A stretch of 64,000 nt of DNA from Theobroma cacao (lineage: Eukaryota > Streptophyta > Magnoliopsida > Malvales > Malvaceae), in contig NC_030852.1 in NCBI RefSeq assembly GCF_000208745.1, positions 34,610,167 to 34,674,166 of the forward strand, read 5' to 3'. This document shows, one piece after another, positions 43,081-57,376 of this stretch. The notes beneath the pieces were generated by a model that did not search any database, was not told where the DNA came from, and was given only the letters and a program-made list of their open reading frames with translations. Positions within the stretch are counted from its first letter, which is position 1. Each line of letters starts with the position of its first letter. Made by a program: the position numbers and the translations under genes.

Positions 43081-44030
43081 AATTAGCATATATAACATCA
43101 AAATATGTTTTTCTATCAATTGTCATTAAGAATTACTTAATTTTTTATTCGAATTATGTGCTATTCTATGATGGGTGTCGATTAATATTAACAAAAAGTT
43201 TATTCCTGTATTGTCACTATCCTTTCAGTAATGTTTCAACTACTTACCTTATATATTTTAATCATACCTTAACTATTGTTAATGATTTTCCTCTTTTTCC
43301 CCATTTGGAAATAATAAATCTGTCTTTTCGTTGGACTCACCAACCAAAGTAACAAAAACTCCAAAAGCAGGTAAAGGCATCAAATTATAAAGGACCGTGT
43401 ACTAATGATTCTCTTTTCTTTTTTTTTGACAAATAATCGATGGTTATCACTTAATTGAAAAGAATTAATTTATTGTTATATTATCATAAATTAAAAATAT
43501 GAGTTCATAACAAGTAATCTGAAAATTAAAATCGAGATAAATTTAAAAGTTTTTTCTTCAATAAATAAAAGAGTTAATACAATGAAGATGTTATAAAATT
43601 AAATGCGATAAAATGTCACGAATTAATACTGATTTTGTATGGAAAGACATAAAAGGGTGTTATTAAAGACAATTGAACAAGCCATGACAAAAACGTCAAA
43701 AATAACGAAACCAACTTTACAACTACTGTTCTTAATTTCTTTCTATCCACACTACCTAGTAGACAAGGACTACGTACCAACATGGGGGAGAGAGAAGTAA
43801 AGCAACTGTGCCTCTGCTAAAGCAATTAAAAGACTTTTATTGTTTTTTACCGAACATACAGCTTTGCATAACAAAACAGAGACGCAATATTCAGAGGGCC
43901 TAACCACAATAGAGCCTCGTACAGTGTTGCCATTGATGAAACTCTTCACGACTCAACAAACAAATATTTGGAAAATGAAAAATACAACTTGAATTTGACA
44001 ATCGATTGTTGGCATAGCTATAGCAAGTAC

Positions 44031-44606
44031 TTAAACTTGTTGCCAACATTCATACAATTTAATATCGGTACGAAGGCGAAAGTATACTTCCCCTTCAAAG
44101 GCATCCGTCATCAAAGTAGCCACTCCTCTAGCCATGAAGAAGTCACCGGTTCCACCAATTACTGAGATATCCCTGGTCTTGTTCATCAATGGATCAGCCC
44201 CAGCAAAGTTTATGCTTCCCTTATGCTCGGTAGAATTGAAAACAAAAGAGAACCCCAACCAAGCAGTGAAAATCTCTTTCTTATCATAGAAATAAAAGCC
44301 TTGCGCACGACCAACTGGGGTTGAATGCAGATTGTTATCTAAGGTAATGGGATCATCAAACACAGCCAAATCTCCAAAATGGTTCTGTCCTGCCAAAAGG
44401 GTTCTATTGGCCCATTGCGGTGCACCTACGATGGCTGAAGTTGCGTTCTTTGCATTCTTGCCATTATAAATTATGTCATGAAAATAGAGCACCATGCTCT
44501 TACAAGGTTTCCTAGCGCGGATTTTTCGTGTTGTTGCAGCAGTAGATATGGAGAGGAGGGAGAGAAGGAAGAGAAGTAGCAGAAATCTCCTTGCTTCCAT
44601 TTTCAT
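44031..44606 (-). CDS. DIR: dirigent protein, copy B
   Basis: Intronless, 191 aa, identical in protein sequence to copy A. Over 576 nt I find one difference, a synonymous base in an Ala codon near the start (within the RARKPC region). Signal peptide, dirigent blocks and the KLYECW(QQV) ending are as in copy A. The TATA box is at -83, the shift being explained by a longer A-run in the leader (about 18 against 12 A). Confidence 0.95.
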   Translation of the reverse strand: MKMEARRFLLLLFLLSLLSISTAATTRKIRARKPCKSMVLYFHDIIYNGKNAKNATSAIVGAPQWANRTLLAGQNHFGDLAVFDDPITLDNNLHSTPVGRAQGFYFYDKKEIFTAWLGFSFVFNSTEHKGSINFAGADPLMNKTRDISVIGGTGDFFMARGVATLMTDAFEGEVYFRLRTDIKLYECWQQV

Positions 44607-44688
44607 TTCAGAGCAAGAAGGTTACAAAAAAAAAAAAAAAAAAAACTATGGAATCTGTGATAATATGCTTTGCATAAAAGTTGAGCTG

Positions 44689-44695
44689 CTTTATA
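44689..44695 (-). promoter_or_regulatory. TATA box of dirigent copy B
   Basis: TATAAAG on the minus strand, 83 bp before the ATG. Confidence 0.5.
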
Positions 44696-45227
44696 CAAGA
44701 GCTTTCAACTGCAAAACTTTTGGGTTACTCTGTTGGTTAATTAAATATGAAGAAACGATTGGCTTGAAAGTAATGATTGGATAGCAGTAACTTCCACCAA
44801 AAAGAGACAACCTTTATCCATTTAATCATTCTTCAGTCGGCACCCTAGGGGTTTAACTGATCGTTTTGATAGCTTCAGATCAAAGATTAACACAATTATT
44901 GGATGCTGTAGGGAGATTTGGTAGAGCAACATTAGTGTTCTTTCTTTATGAATGAAATTATGGAATCCTTGGACTTAGTTAGTTGACTGCAAGCTAAAGG
45001 ATGTTACGGCGATAAATGGGCAATATGATCAGCGACAATGGAACCAAGTTCACAGTTATTAATATTTTGAGAATCGAACATATATTAATTTCACTTTACA
45101 ATTCATGTCACGCTAAATGTTTAAGAAAACGTAAATAAAATTTTTTAATTTCATATTGGAGAAACAAGAGAATTTTAAAAAGTTTATAAGTATTGATCCG
45201 GTAAATCTTTGTAAGTTAGTTTTTTAA

Positions 45228-47306
45228 AAAGATGATAACAATATATTCTAAAAATAATTTTAAATAAAAATATGATAAAAAGTATTGTCAAATTAAAATT
45301 ATTTAATATTTAATGTTTCTTTTTCTTGTGTTTTTTTCATAATTTGTAAATTAAATTTAAGTAGCATTCTATTGCGTTACAATAGTACATTAGTTAATTT
45401 TTTTCACCAAGAATTAGTTAGTCACCCCATCTAATTAAATAATTTTTTTCCAGCTGTCATAATGACCATATGTACTAGTGCAGCATGTATATAGGTGGAG
45501 GTTGGTAGTCTACCAAATGGTTCATTTGGGTGAAAAAGGGGGCATTTTGACTGAACATGTACCAGGAAATTAGCATTAATTTCCTGAGCTGATCAGTGAT
45601 CATACATCCCCCTTGAAAGGCATAGGACTAGGGATTCGGTACCATTTCCAAAGCCTAACGGAGCTTGACTTCTTTAAAAGGCCTGCAGAGTACAGACTCT
45701 AGGTACATCGATCCCTTGAGGAAAGACAGAAGGATACGAGTAGTACCACTGAGCCACGCGGCTGGGATTTCTGTTTGTGGTCTTTTTGGGTATGGTCTTG
45801 TTAGCCTTTCAGTCTTACTGCCCTAGCACTTGATCAAATGTTGTTTGACCATTGCTATAGGAAGAGTTGATCCCTTCATTTTTTTCCTTGCTAAGAATCT
45901 CTCTTTGGTGTTCATTATCTGAAAGATAATAATTTGGTGTTCATTAGTATAGAAAGAATTACAAGTCATCCTGGTTCAAAGTAAAATAATAAAGAATAAA
46001 TAAATTATAGAAGGTCAATTTTGCTCTCCACTGAATTTCTATACTACATATGTTCACTTTCCATAATTTATTTATTCTTTATTATTTTCATTTGATCAAG
46101 GATGAATGGGAATTGCCATATATGGCCTTTATTTTGGATATCACAAAGGATTATTAGTCCTTAGTACCGAATCAGAAGGAGTCAATTTAAGGGTAGACTG
46201 GCAAAATAAAAAGAGAGAGAGAGCAAGAGCTTCCATTTTCAGATTCAACGTATATCAAAGCATCTTGTCCTGCTATGCCTAAATCCTCCCCATAGACTTT
46301 TCTGCTTGAGCCCGGATTTGCTACCTACTGCTGTCGCTGTAGTTGCACTACTAAAATATTATACTTGCAACGTGAAACGGAAGTCTAAAACATGTGGACA
46401 ACTTTTATATTTCATTGTATCTGCACCACAAATTAGCTCCATCTCCAGTTGTATTCCATTTTGTACTTTAGTAAAAAGGCAAATTGTAGCCCAGAACTTC
46501 TGCTGGAATCCCATTTTTTCCAAGTCAAAATCTGACAACCGATGCTAGCAACTGCCATATTGGAGAAGACCGGATGAAGAGTGACAGCCATAAAGGCTCA
46601 GTCTTCCGATAATGATATGAATATGATCCAAATGTAAAGACAAGAAGCAGAAAAGTGAAGGCAAGGTACACCTACGCTAATTAGACACTTGATTATTAGC
46701 ATTTAGCAATGGACTTAGGTTTTCTATATTGTGGTGATGGTGAAGTCAGTGTAATTGAGACATGAATGGAAAAGACAGAGACCGTAGGAATTCCTTTAAT
46801 TTTTGGGACGTCTTCTGTCGCTTCTGGTGAACATGTATTCAATAGGCCAAGCAGAATGACTTGATAAGAAACGTGAGATATTATAGCTGCAAAGGAAAGG
46901 CATCCTCGAATTGTGGATGACGAATTATTTAGAAAATTGGTTAATATTGGTTTCTTTTATTTTGGAGTAATTAGCTCTCCAAATTTATTGTTATTTCCTA
47001 CGTACTAAGATTCTCTTACATCATGTAGGTTTTGGTCTCCACAAGAATCTCAGCAGTTAAATCTCTTATAGTGTAATCTAAGATCGAACAGGATTTCCAT
47101 ATAACAGAATGTTTAACTGGAAAAGGAATTAGAAGTGGCAAAGGTTCAACAAGAATCATAGAGTGCAGAACTGACTGTGTAGATGTTTCACGTTTCAGTA
47201 CATTTCAGCACATGCCCTATCACACTCACTACAAAACAAAGCATACTTATTTTCACTCACTTATTATCTCATTTTCTATATTGTACTTGTTCTTCAATTT
47301 GCTTTA
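45228..47306. other. intergenic region in the dirigent array
   Basis: No intact gene. Bases 46230-47060 form one half of an old duplication (partner 48050-49355). Bases 45560-45790 are less AT-rich than their surroundings and on the minus strand contain a tRNA-like A-box (TGGCTCAGTGG), possibly a decayed SINE. Confidence 0.4.
46230..47060. repeat. old tandem duplication, copy 1 (partner 48050-49355)
   Basis: Shared landmarks in the same order: CTGCTATG followed by AGACTTTTC and CTGCTACC; CGATAATGATATGAATATGATCC; AAGCAGAAAAGT; CAAGCAGAATGACTTG; and TTCTCTTACATCATGT. Considerably diverged. Confidence 0.7.
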
Positions 47307-47861
47307 TCACCAGCATTCATAGAACTTGATATCAACTTTGAGCCTGAAATACACTTCCCCTTCAAAGGCATCGGTCGTCAAAGTTGCGACTCCCCTGTGC
47401 ATGAAAAAGTCTCCGGTGCCACCCACAACTGAAATGTCTCTGGTCTTCTGCATCAGGGGATCAGCTCCAATGAAATTTACGGTGCCCTGGTAGTTCGTGC
47501 TGTTGAGAACAAATGAAAAGCCTAGCCAAGCGGTGAAGGTGTTTTTGGTATCATAAATGTACATGCCTTGAGCCCTGCCAACAGGCTTTGAGTGAAGGTT
47601 GTTGTCCAGGGTAATGGGATCATCAAAAACTACTATGTTCCCGAAATGGAACTGACCTGCCAGGATGGTCAGGTTAGCACCTTGTGGTGCTGCAACAATG
47701 GCGGATGTGGCATTCTCCCTGTTCTGGCCATTGTAAATTATGTCATGGAAGTAGAGAACCAAGTGTTTGCATGGTTTGTATTGCTTATTCTTGAATGGAT
47801 AGGCTGAGGATACAGCAAGAACCGTGAAAAAAGAAAGAAGAACGCAACTTTTTGATGCCAT
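47307..47861 (-). CDS. DIR: dirigent protein, third intact copy
   Basis: Intronless, 184 aa. The signal peptide ([20 protein letters not shown]) is followed by [71 protein letters not shown] and the ending DIKFYECW. It belongs with copies A and B rather than with the 50.8-54.5 kb genes, but is clearly divergent. MHRG replaces the common MARG. TATA box at about -122. Confidence 0.95.
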   Translation of the reverse strand: MASKSCVLLSFFTVLAVSSAYPFKNKQYKPCKHLVLYFHDIIYNGQNRENATSAIVAAPQGANLTILAGQFHFGNIVVFDDPITLDNNLHSKPVGRAQGMYIYDTKNTFTAWLGFSFVLNSTNYQGTVNFIGADPLMQKTRDISVVGGTGDFFMHRGVATLTTDAFEGEVYFRLKVDIKFYECW

Positions 47862-47982
47862 TACTTCTATATCTGATTACAGAAGAAATAGCAAACAAAA
47901 GAGAAAGTGGGATTATCCCAATCTTAATGAATGAATTCTAGTTCTGCTAGCAACTGTGAGGTTTACTCTCCCTCACTTCCCT

Positions 47983-47990
47983 CTATATAG
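47983..47990 (-). promoter_or_regulatory. TATA box of the third dirigent gene
   Basis: CTATATAG on the minus strand, about 122 bp before the ATG. Confidence 0.5.
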
Positions 47991-48049
47991 GGCCCGCTTC
48001 ATGGATTTTGCGTGGAAGACTGAAAGTAGTTGGTAAGAGCACACCAATG

Positions 48050-49355
48050 TCAATCTCATATTCAAAAGTGTCACAGCATCTCGTACCTGCTATGGAAAAA
48101 TCGTTGCCATCAATCATCCATTTAGACTTTTCAGCTTAAGCTCGAATCTGCTACCGACAACTATCGGATAGGCATAATCGTTAAATTAAAATATGAGATA
48201 CATATTTTACCTTTAATATCCAATATCGTTTCAGGAAATATTATAAAAATTTTAAAATTAATTATAAATAATATTTCTATGTAAAATAAAAAATTTGAAA
48301 AATATTATATTTTTTAAAAAAATTAAAGATTATAGGACATAGATTGAAAAGATGATTATTTTTTTAATTTAAACTTTCAACATAATTCTTAATAATATAG
48401 ATTTTTAAATAAAATATACATTTATTATATTAATTTATTAATTAAAAATTAAAAAACATTTATCATGTTAAAATTAAAAAGAAATTTAATTTTTTAGTAT
48501 TTTTTTGTTTAAAATCTAAAAATTAAAACTCATAAAATATAATTTTTCATGTTCCAACTTAAAAAAATAAAAAATAAAATTTTTAATAATTAATTAAAAT
48601 TAAGCTTATAAAAAGTGTATCGACTATATGGTACGATATGTTTCATATCATAAAATACATATAGTACAATATGCTTTTGATATTAAATCAAGTACGATAA
48701 AATCATAAATATATATAGTTTTTTATTAGTATCATGTCGTATCATACTATACATATCTATTACGTATTGTATGATAATTATAACTATAACTATAAATACA
48801 CCATTAAAATAAATAAATAAGCAAATTCAAACGGAAATCTAATAATTATTGATAACGTTTATATTTCACTCCATTTGTAAGACTATCTCTCTGCTTGTAT
48901 CGATTTTATTATTAAGCAAAAATAAAAAATGTAGGCGGCTTCTACCCATAATCCCAATTTTCTTAAGCCAAAATCAAAACACGATAGCATCAATGTTAGC
49001 GACTGATGACTATCATGGAATTTACGTTCGAAAGGCGACAGAAGCTTCGATAATGATATGAATATGATCCGTGGGGAAAGGCAACAAGCAGAAAAGTAAT
49101 TGCGTAACAGCTAAGTGGGGCACTTGACAATGGACTAATCTTTTGGCTTAGAACCAAGAAAATGAAGATATTGAAGAGTTTAAGATGACAGGCATACCAA
49201 GCAGAATGACTTGGATATAAAACGTAAGAAATTAGCTGCAAATTATCATTAATGGTGTCCCAGGAACTTTTGGAACATATACCTAGTTCTCCCTATTCAT
49301 TGTTATTTCCTTGACATTCTCTTACATCATGTTAGTCATCTTGGCCTCCAGGGGC
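48050..49355. repeat. old tandem duplication, copy 2 (partner 46230-47060), interrupted
   Basis: Same landmark order as copy 1, but split by about 650 bp of very AT-rich DNA at about 48178-48830. The insert contains repeated GTACGATATG/GTATCATAC-type words (about 48615-48790) and looks like an inserted repeat. Confidence 0.65.
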
Positions 49356-50490
49356 AAACTGAACAATCAAAACTTAATTAGAAATTCTGGCTTTGAATCT
49401 TGGGAGTGAGGATTGGGGTTTTATTATTTGATGAAATGATTAGATTATTTCCAATTGGTGTAGTTCAAGATCCAGTGGGAATTTTTACGAAACAATATAG
49501 TAATTGTTCAACCATATCCGAAGCTAGAATTCATAGGTAACTCCACCTCCATCCTCACAGATCATACAAGTAATTATTTAGTCCATAATATATTTATGAT
49601 TACGCAATGAAAGTCACTGTCAGTTAACGTTTGGGTCCTGTCTAAGAACGTGCAAAGGGGTCCCTTCCGATTATTGAGTTGTCTCAATTATTTCTTTTTT
49701 GCTTTCCATGGAAACTTTGGGGGGGAAAGATTGGTGGAGTAGGTGTGTTCGATTTTTATTTTTAGTGACAAACCCACTTTCTTTGTTCTTGGTTGGTGAA
49801 TGAAATCTTCTTCTCAAGGCTGCGGGTAAGATTCAAAGAAGGTCGGCTTTTCTTAGCAATGCACCAATGGCTACACCAACATCCACACACTGTTGAAAAC
49901 TTCCAAGCCACAACATAATGGAAATCAGGACTGGTGAGTAACTTGGCAGCAAAGTTGTGCATCAGGGCCCAATATGATAGTTAATAAAGATTGAAAGGAA
50001 TAATTCAGACAATATATAATTTTATAAAAATGGCTTTGCATGGAGGAAAGGAGATTAAACAATCATGAAAGAAAAGTCAAAATCAGTTTGCTTGATTCTA
50101 CGCAACTACACTAACGCAATAATTACGTGATAAATACTAACAAATTAAGAAATTAAAAACCCTTTGGGGAGTAGGCATAATCGGTCTAAAATCAAAAGTG
50201 GTACCATAATTCCACTAGAAAGGCAAGATTGCTTTGATTGATTACTATATCCATGATAACTGGTTGGATAAACAACCTTTTGCAGTACACGAATGAAGAG
50301 ACTAATTAGAATTATAAATTAGGTCCAATTACATGGTTAGTGAGAGTATCCATGGGCTGGGCAGGCATCCCGTTTGAAGAACCTGATTTAGGCCAAGGGT
50401 CGCATCTTAGCTAACAGTGGATAAAGCTTCGGTTGGTTCGCCGACATAGCCCATTGGAAAAGTGGGTTTAAAGCCATGTGCCCATAGAAA
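49356..50490. other. intergenic region in the dirigent array
   Basis: No gene seen. Bases about 49990-50290 are the first half of the duplication whose second copy is at 52220-52390. Confidence 0.45.
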
Positions 50491-50653
50491 TTTATAACAT
50501 TCTTCAAAAGGAAGTCTCAAAAAAGGCTTATTCCTTTAATCACGTGGAGAGCATGGGGGAAAAAAGGAAAAAAGAAAGAAAAAGAGAGGTAAAAAGAGAG
50601 AGAAAAAAACAAGTAGGAAGAGGCCCGTGTGCAACGCACGGGCCATAGTCTAG
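50491..50653 (+). mobile_element. miniature Helitron-like element, copy 3
   Basis: Same internal order as the 28.6 kb copies (TTATAACATTCTT-AAAAGGAAG, CACGTGGAG, A/G-rich stretch). The 3' end has a perfect 8-bp stem, GGCCCGTG with CACGGGCC around a 7-nt loop, then ATAGTCTAG before a T. This is the classic Helitron 3' terminus. The 5' end reads TT instead of TC. It lies about 150 bp from the 3' end of the damaged dirigent gene. Confidence 0.7.
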
Positions 50654-50801
50654 TTGCTGTAATACTAAGCACAGGAGTGCTCAGCTAAGCTCTTTTTGAT
50701 GCTCTTTATCATTTCATCACAAAAGATATAAAGGTCTTTATTGAAGTCACATTGCAATAACACACATAGGATATATGAAGACCGCAAACAGAGGGCCTAA
50801 G

Positions 50802-51335
<534 letters not shown>

Positions 51336-51409
51336 ATATGACTTCTGTGGTGGCTAATCAAGATAGCAATCATCCTGCTTTAATTTGCTGCTTCAAAAGC
51401 CAGCTTAAT

Positions 51410-51420
51410 TATATATATAG
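51410..51420 (-). promoter_or_regulatory. TATA box of the frameshifted dirigent gene
   Basis: CTATATATAT on the minus strand, about 76 bp before the ATG. Confidence 0.5.
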
Positions 51421-52647
51421 AGCAATTCAAGAGGTTGGTATATATCATAATTTGGTGGAAAATGCTTGGGGCAGACAATTGTGCTAGAATCATTGAAGTA
51501 AATAAAGACATTAAATACATTTCGTCCATTTTTTTTAATATTTCGGTTAGGAAAAATAATACTATTTGCGGAAAGCATGGGCATTAAATTTAATGAGAGC
51601 TCAAATTTGACTTGCAGATTGGACAAAACCAAGTTTGTTCAGTGTGTTATTTGGGAAGCATTTCTTTTGATGACTTCTTTATCAAAAAAATTTGAAGATC
51701 TTCGTACTTTGTCTCATGTATATAAATAATTTCTCATGCCTGGGTTTTTAAATAGAGACTACCGCTGCTGCGCTGCTAGCACTAGGTGATAGCCTCTCTT
51801 AACAGCTTAAGCATGACTTAGAAGGAGATGCTTAATTAGGTAAAAGTTGAAGTCAACCAAACAGGACTTAATCAAGCTCCTGCGTCATCGCCCCACTTTG
51901 GGTCAAGGATATTCCGGTTAGCCGGAATGTTGAACGGAGCCAGCTTAGCATGAGATTTTTTTTTTTGTTTGTTTGTTTGTTTACAGAGGAATCTGGAGAA
52001 AGACCGTTTTTTGATATCAGGAGTTTCCATTTGATCATGGCGGTTGCTGAGGATGCTGGGGCAAAACCCGGGTCATCAGGTCAAAACTTGAAAAACACTG
52101 TAGTAGAATTCATGGGAAGTGAAAGTGAGATGCATTTGCCAAAAATCAGGGGAAAACAGCTATTCTGTCTGGGTTGACAAGTGAAGATTATTGTTATTAT
52201 GATGCTCTTCCTGTTTATTAAATTATTCAGACAATTTATAATTTTATGAAAATGACTTTGCATGGACAAAGGAGATAAATAATCATGAAGACAGGTCAAA
52301 ATGAGTTCCCACAATTCCACTAGAAAGGCAAGATTTCTTTGATATTGATTACTATATCTATGATAATGATTGGACAAATAATCTTTTTAATTAAAAACGT
52401 GTCTATATATATATATAAGTTTTCTACCATTCAAAAAAAATTTAAAAAAAAGGTTTTGATTGGACAATGTTAAAGGGGAGGGATTCAATTGCATAAAATT
52501 TCAATTAAAAACTTAATTAAATTAATTAATTTTAAAGTAAAGTTATTAAATTGACAAAAACACCATATACCTCTTAATTACTTTGACCATTTTAATTAAG
52601 CACAAGAGATATCAAAGTCTTGTTCCGCAAACAAAAGGCCTAGGTAG
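51421..52647. other. intergenic region in the dirigent array
   Basis: No gene seen. Bases 52220-52390 repeat about 49990-50290 (CAGACAAT-TATAATTTTAT, GGCTTTGCATGGA or its variant, CCACTAGAAAGGCAAGAT, GATTACTATATC), the flank of the damaged dirigent gene. Confidence 0.5.
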
Positions 52648-52728
52648 CTAGTAGCATTCATGCAACCTAATGTCCATATTAAAGCGAAATTAATAGCTAT
52701 CTTGAACAAAGTCTGGATAAATTGTGAG
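52648..52728 (-). pseudogene. DIR: dirigent 3'-end fragment
   Basis: About 80 nt encode the dirigent C-terminus ([25 protein letters not shown]), with an in-frame TAA between the two parts. It is closest to the hidden-frame C-terminus of the 50.8 kb gene and shares that gene's downstream flank. The rest of the gene is missing. Confidence 0.8.
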
Positions 52729-54006
52729 AAGATTTGTAATTTGTTGCTTAAAAATGGTTGTCGTTTTTCTTCCACCTATCACCATGGAATCTATTCCCAT
52801 CGATCTGCTCGTGGCTCCATTAATGAAATCAGCATCTCTTGTTGAGGTAAGTCATGTTCCTCGTGTATATGATTTCATTGGTGCTTTAAGTCAATAACAG
52901 TAACGATGGAATTACTCTTCAAAAAAAAAAGGCTCATTTTGATCATTGAATATTAAAGAATAATACGAGACAACAACTGTTAATTACGAAGGCAACGACT
53001 GTTGAAGCCAAATCAGCAGGCAGGCAGCACCTTTTTTGACATTAGCAATTCCTTTGGAGCACTACGCCTGACAGCTCCCATGGAATAACTAGACATAATC
53101 TTCCCAACGACTTGTTGCCGGATTCGACGTACTATCAGCTCTCAAGACAATGACATTTCTTTAACATGGTAAAAGGGAACTTTCTTGGATCCCGCACCGC
53201 ACTGCACCCTTCATACGCACTGAATATACAGATCCATGCAGATTCAGTGTCTCTGTTCCGTACGTTCAAACGTACCTGAAGTTGTTCTACAGACAGTAGA
53301 CAATGAAATTTTGAATCAAGGGTTGAGTTTTGCACTTTGGGTTCTATTTTCGGATCAGAGAAGCAATGGAAATCATTTCATCAATGTTGAAGGAAAGAAA
53401 CTGGGGCATCTGGGACATCTGCATTACTTTAATTCTGAAGCTAGGTAGAACACAGAAACTATGCACGTTCCGTATAGCTTGCACATCCCGTCACGTTTTT
53501 GTTAATTTAAACGGGACAAAATATTGTTGTTAGAATGTCGAACCAAGAATCCAGTTGTTCTATGTCGACCAGGCAACCAATTTACGAAGAAAAAAAAATT
53601 AAAATTGGTCAGGAGCCAATAGCAGATATGTCAGCAGACAGGATCATTGAGGAGCATCGGGTATGAATCCCCAGTCAAGACTAGTTAGTTAGGCCAAAAC
53701 CCCGTGATCAGCTTTGATTCTATTTCGTATCAAGATCATATAAAAGAGAGGAAATTATTTTGCTAACTGGGATAAGATTTGCATTGAATTAAAGCTTTGT
53801 ACAAACAGATGGAAACAATGACATCTTTGCAAACCTAAGATTAATTAGGATTGCAAACTTGCTACCACGTATACATAGAATACACAAATCACACCCAAAC
53901 ATCAAACTATAAAACCTATTGCAATCTGTTTTAATTTGATTATTTATATTGATTTTAGACTCAACCAAACCTAGCACGTGGCTAATTAACCAAGCCTATA
54001 TATTGT
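52729..54006. other. intergenic region in the dirigent array
   Basis: No gene, repeat or RNA gene recognised. Confidence 0.45.
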
Positions 54007-55837
<1,831 letters not shown>

Positions 55838-56060
55838 TGTCGTGGCAGTATCAATAGCATTCAGCTTAGCTAAAACAGAATTTCATTTCTTTTCATCCTG
55901 TTTGCAAGAAAGCTTCTCAATAACTTCACTCCCCTCTAATTCAATCTCTTTAGCATAGTTACTAGCTCTAATCAGGATTCTTTGAATTCAAGAAATTCCT
56001 CAAGCATTTCAATTTCAGTAAGACTACCCAAATCAAGGTTGAAAAGCACATCCATGCGCA
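55838..56060 (-). pseudogene. degenerate coding-like fragment, family unknown
   Basis: Read on the minus strand, an ATG-led frame (MDVLFNLDLGSLTEIEMLEE...) stops after about 28 codons. The neighbouring frames then continue with a similar acidic, Leu/Glu-rich helical composition (SNYAKEIELEGSEVIEKL, later LAKLNAIDTATTH), separated by further stops. This looks like a helical protein broken by frameshifts. I do not recognise the family. Confidence 0.35.
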
Positions 56061-56218
56061 GTCAAGTTACTTTAAGTATGTAAATTGTACATGGAAATTC
56101 AACAATTAGAAAAAATAGATACGTTTCAATTCAAGTAAAGAAATACATTTATCAAAACTATTCAAAGAAAGGTTGAGAATGCTAAAATAACTTTCAAAAG
56201 TAAGGCTACAAAACAAGA

Positions 56219-56437
56219 TTAATTCTCACCAATCTCGAAATTCCCCAAGCTCCAAGGGAAGCCAAGACTTGTCCAAATCTTTGCCATGTCACCAAGAAAC
56301 TCGCCAGTTAAACTAACTGCCATATTGTTCCTCCAATCTTCATCAGGTTTGTAGTTTTGCACGGTGAACCAATTAATCAACCGCTTGAGGAGTTTCTCAA
56401 AAGACAACAAATTGTTTTTTTGTTCTCTTACACTCAA
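56219..56437 (-). CDS. unrecognised small reading frame
   Basis: An ATG-led frame of 72 codons. The part KLLKRLINWFTVQNYKPDEDWRNN... is protein-like in composition (Trp, Asp, Lys, Gly well mixed), includes FLGDMAKIWTSLGFPWSLG, and could end at a GTGAGA donor or at its stop. It lies between IF-1 and the degenerate fragment on the same strand, so it may be an exon of the same decayed gene. Could also be chance. Confidence 0.3.
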   Translation of the reverse strand: MSVREQKNNLLSFEKLLKRLINWFTVQNYKPDEDWRNNMAVSLTGEFLGDMAKIWTSLGFPWSLGNFEIGEN

Positions 56438-56526
56438 CAGGGCCCTGTTTTAATAGTTGGAGGTTCCTCACATCGACTCCTAGTGACTGATTGTCAGAGC
56501 ACAAATTTCTTGGAGAATCTAGCCTA

Positions 56527-57376
56527 CTATCCACTTGCATCCTTGTTACGAAGCCTATAAACTATACGTCCCTTGGTTGAATCATAAGGACTCAATTCAA
56601 CTCTAACTCTGTCTCCAGGCAATACTCGTACGAAATTTTTTCGTATCTTTCCAGAAAGATAACCTAGAATTAAATCTTGATTGTCTAAAAGAACTCGAAA
56701 CATACCATTGGGAAGTGATTCAGTAATTAAACCTTCATGAACAAATTTTTTGTCTCCCTGCTTCGCCACAGTTTTCTCGATCTTACTTCTCACAAACCTA
56801 TCATTATCAGGGCCCCTTGAACTCGCCTTCTTGCAAGTTATTCTTCTCGTTGTTGACACCTTTTTCAGATTGAATTTTACCCGGCTAATGAAACAAAGAA
56901 TGGGCTTTTAAGGTGTTAGTTTTTCATAGTTTGCAAACAGTATTTTAAGATTCAAATTCTAGATATTTCATCATCCTTGATGACAGATAGGTTATCTAAT
57001 GTATCAGTTTCATCAATTACCAGATAAAATGCTTTAAAACCATAAGATTCCATTTGGGTTTTGGATTAAAAACCTATCTTTACAGTCAATTAACAAAATT
57101 GATACAGTAAGACACAAAAACCACCAACCAACTTCAAAACTAATCAAACCCATATATGCTGATGTACTCAGAAGTAATATAGACAAAATAAAACGAATAA
57201 AAAATTGGTTTTTAGCAGTGAATCGAAAGCAAAAAAAAAAAAAAGAGCATAAATTTCAGAGTAACTTAAACAAAGATGATGGCCTACTTGATGAAAAAGC
57301 AACTGGAAGCCGTATTTTGGCGGGGAAGAACCAGAGAGAGAAACGGAGGATGAAGATTGGAGCAGAGGGAAGCCAT
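56527..57376 (-). CDS. infA: plastid translation initiation factor IF-1, nuclear-encoded
   Basis: Two exons: 57376..57288 (ATG to a GTAGGC donor) and 56884..56527 (CATTAG acceptor to stop); 447 nt, 148 aa. Exon 1 ([18 protein letters not shown]...) and the start of exon 2 form a Ser/Arg/Lys-rich transit peptide. The IF-1 core (residues about 76-145) is an S1/OB-fold with [46 protein letters not shown] and KGRIVYRLR. It binds the 30S A-site in plastid translation initiation. The exon 2 frame has no ATG upstream of the core before a stop, which confirms the need for exon 1. In most rosids infA has left the plastid genome; this is such a nuclear copy. Confidence 0.9.

Larger units (their letters stand above)
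43081..45227. repeat. dirigent duplication block B
   Basis: Partner of block A (39252-41445), same orientation, holding the second 191-aa dirigent gene. Confidence 0.92.

Noticed and set aside
45560..45790. Possible tRNA or SINE
   Set aside because: Minus strand has an A-box-like TGGCTCAGTGG, but the B-box match is poor, no cloverleaf closes, and no tail or target duplication is evident.
56527..56859. IF-1 starting with GTG at 56859
   Set aside because: A nuclear gene needs ATG; an upstream exon with ATG, transit-peptide features and matching phase is present.
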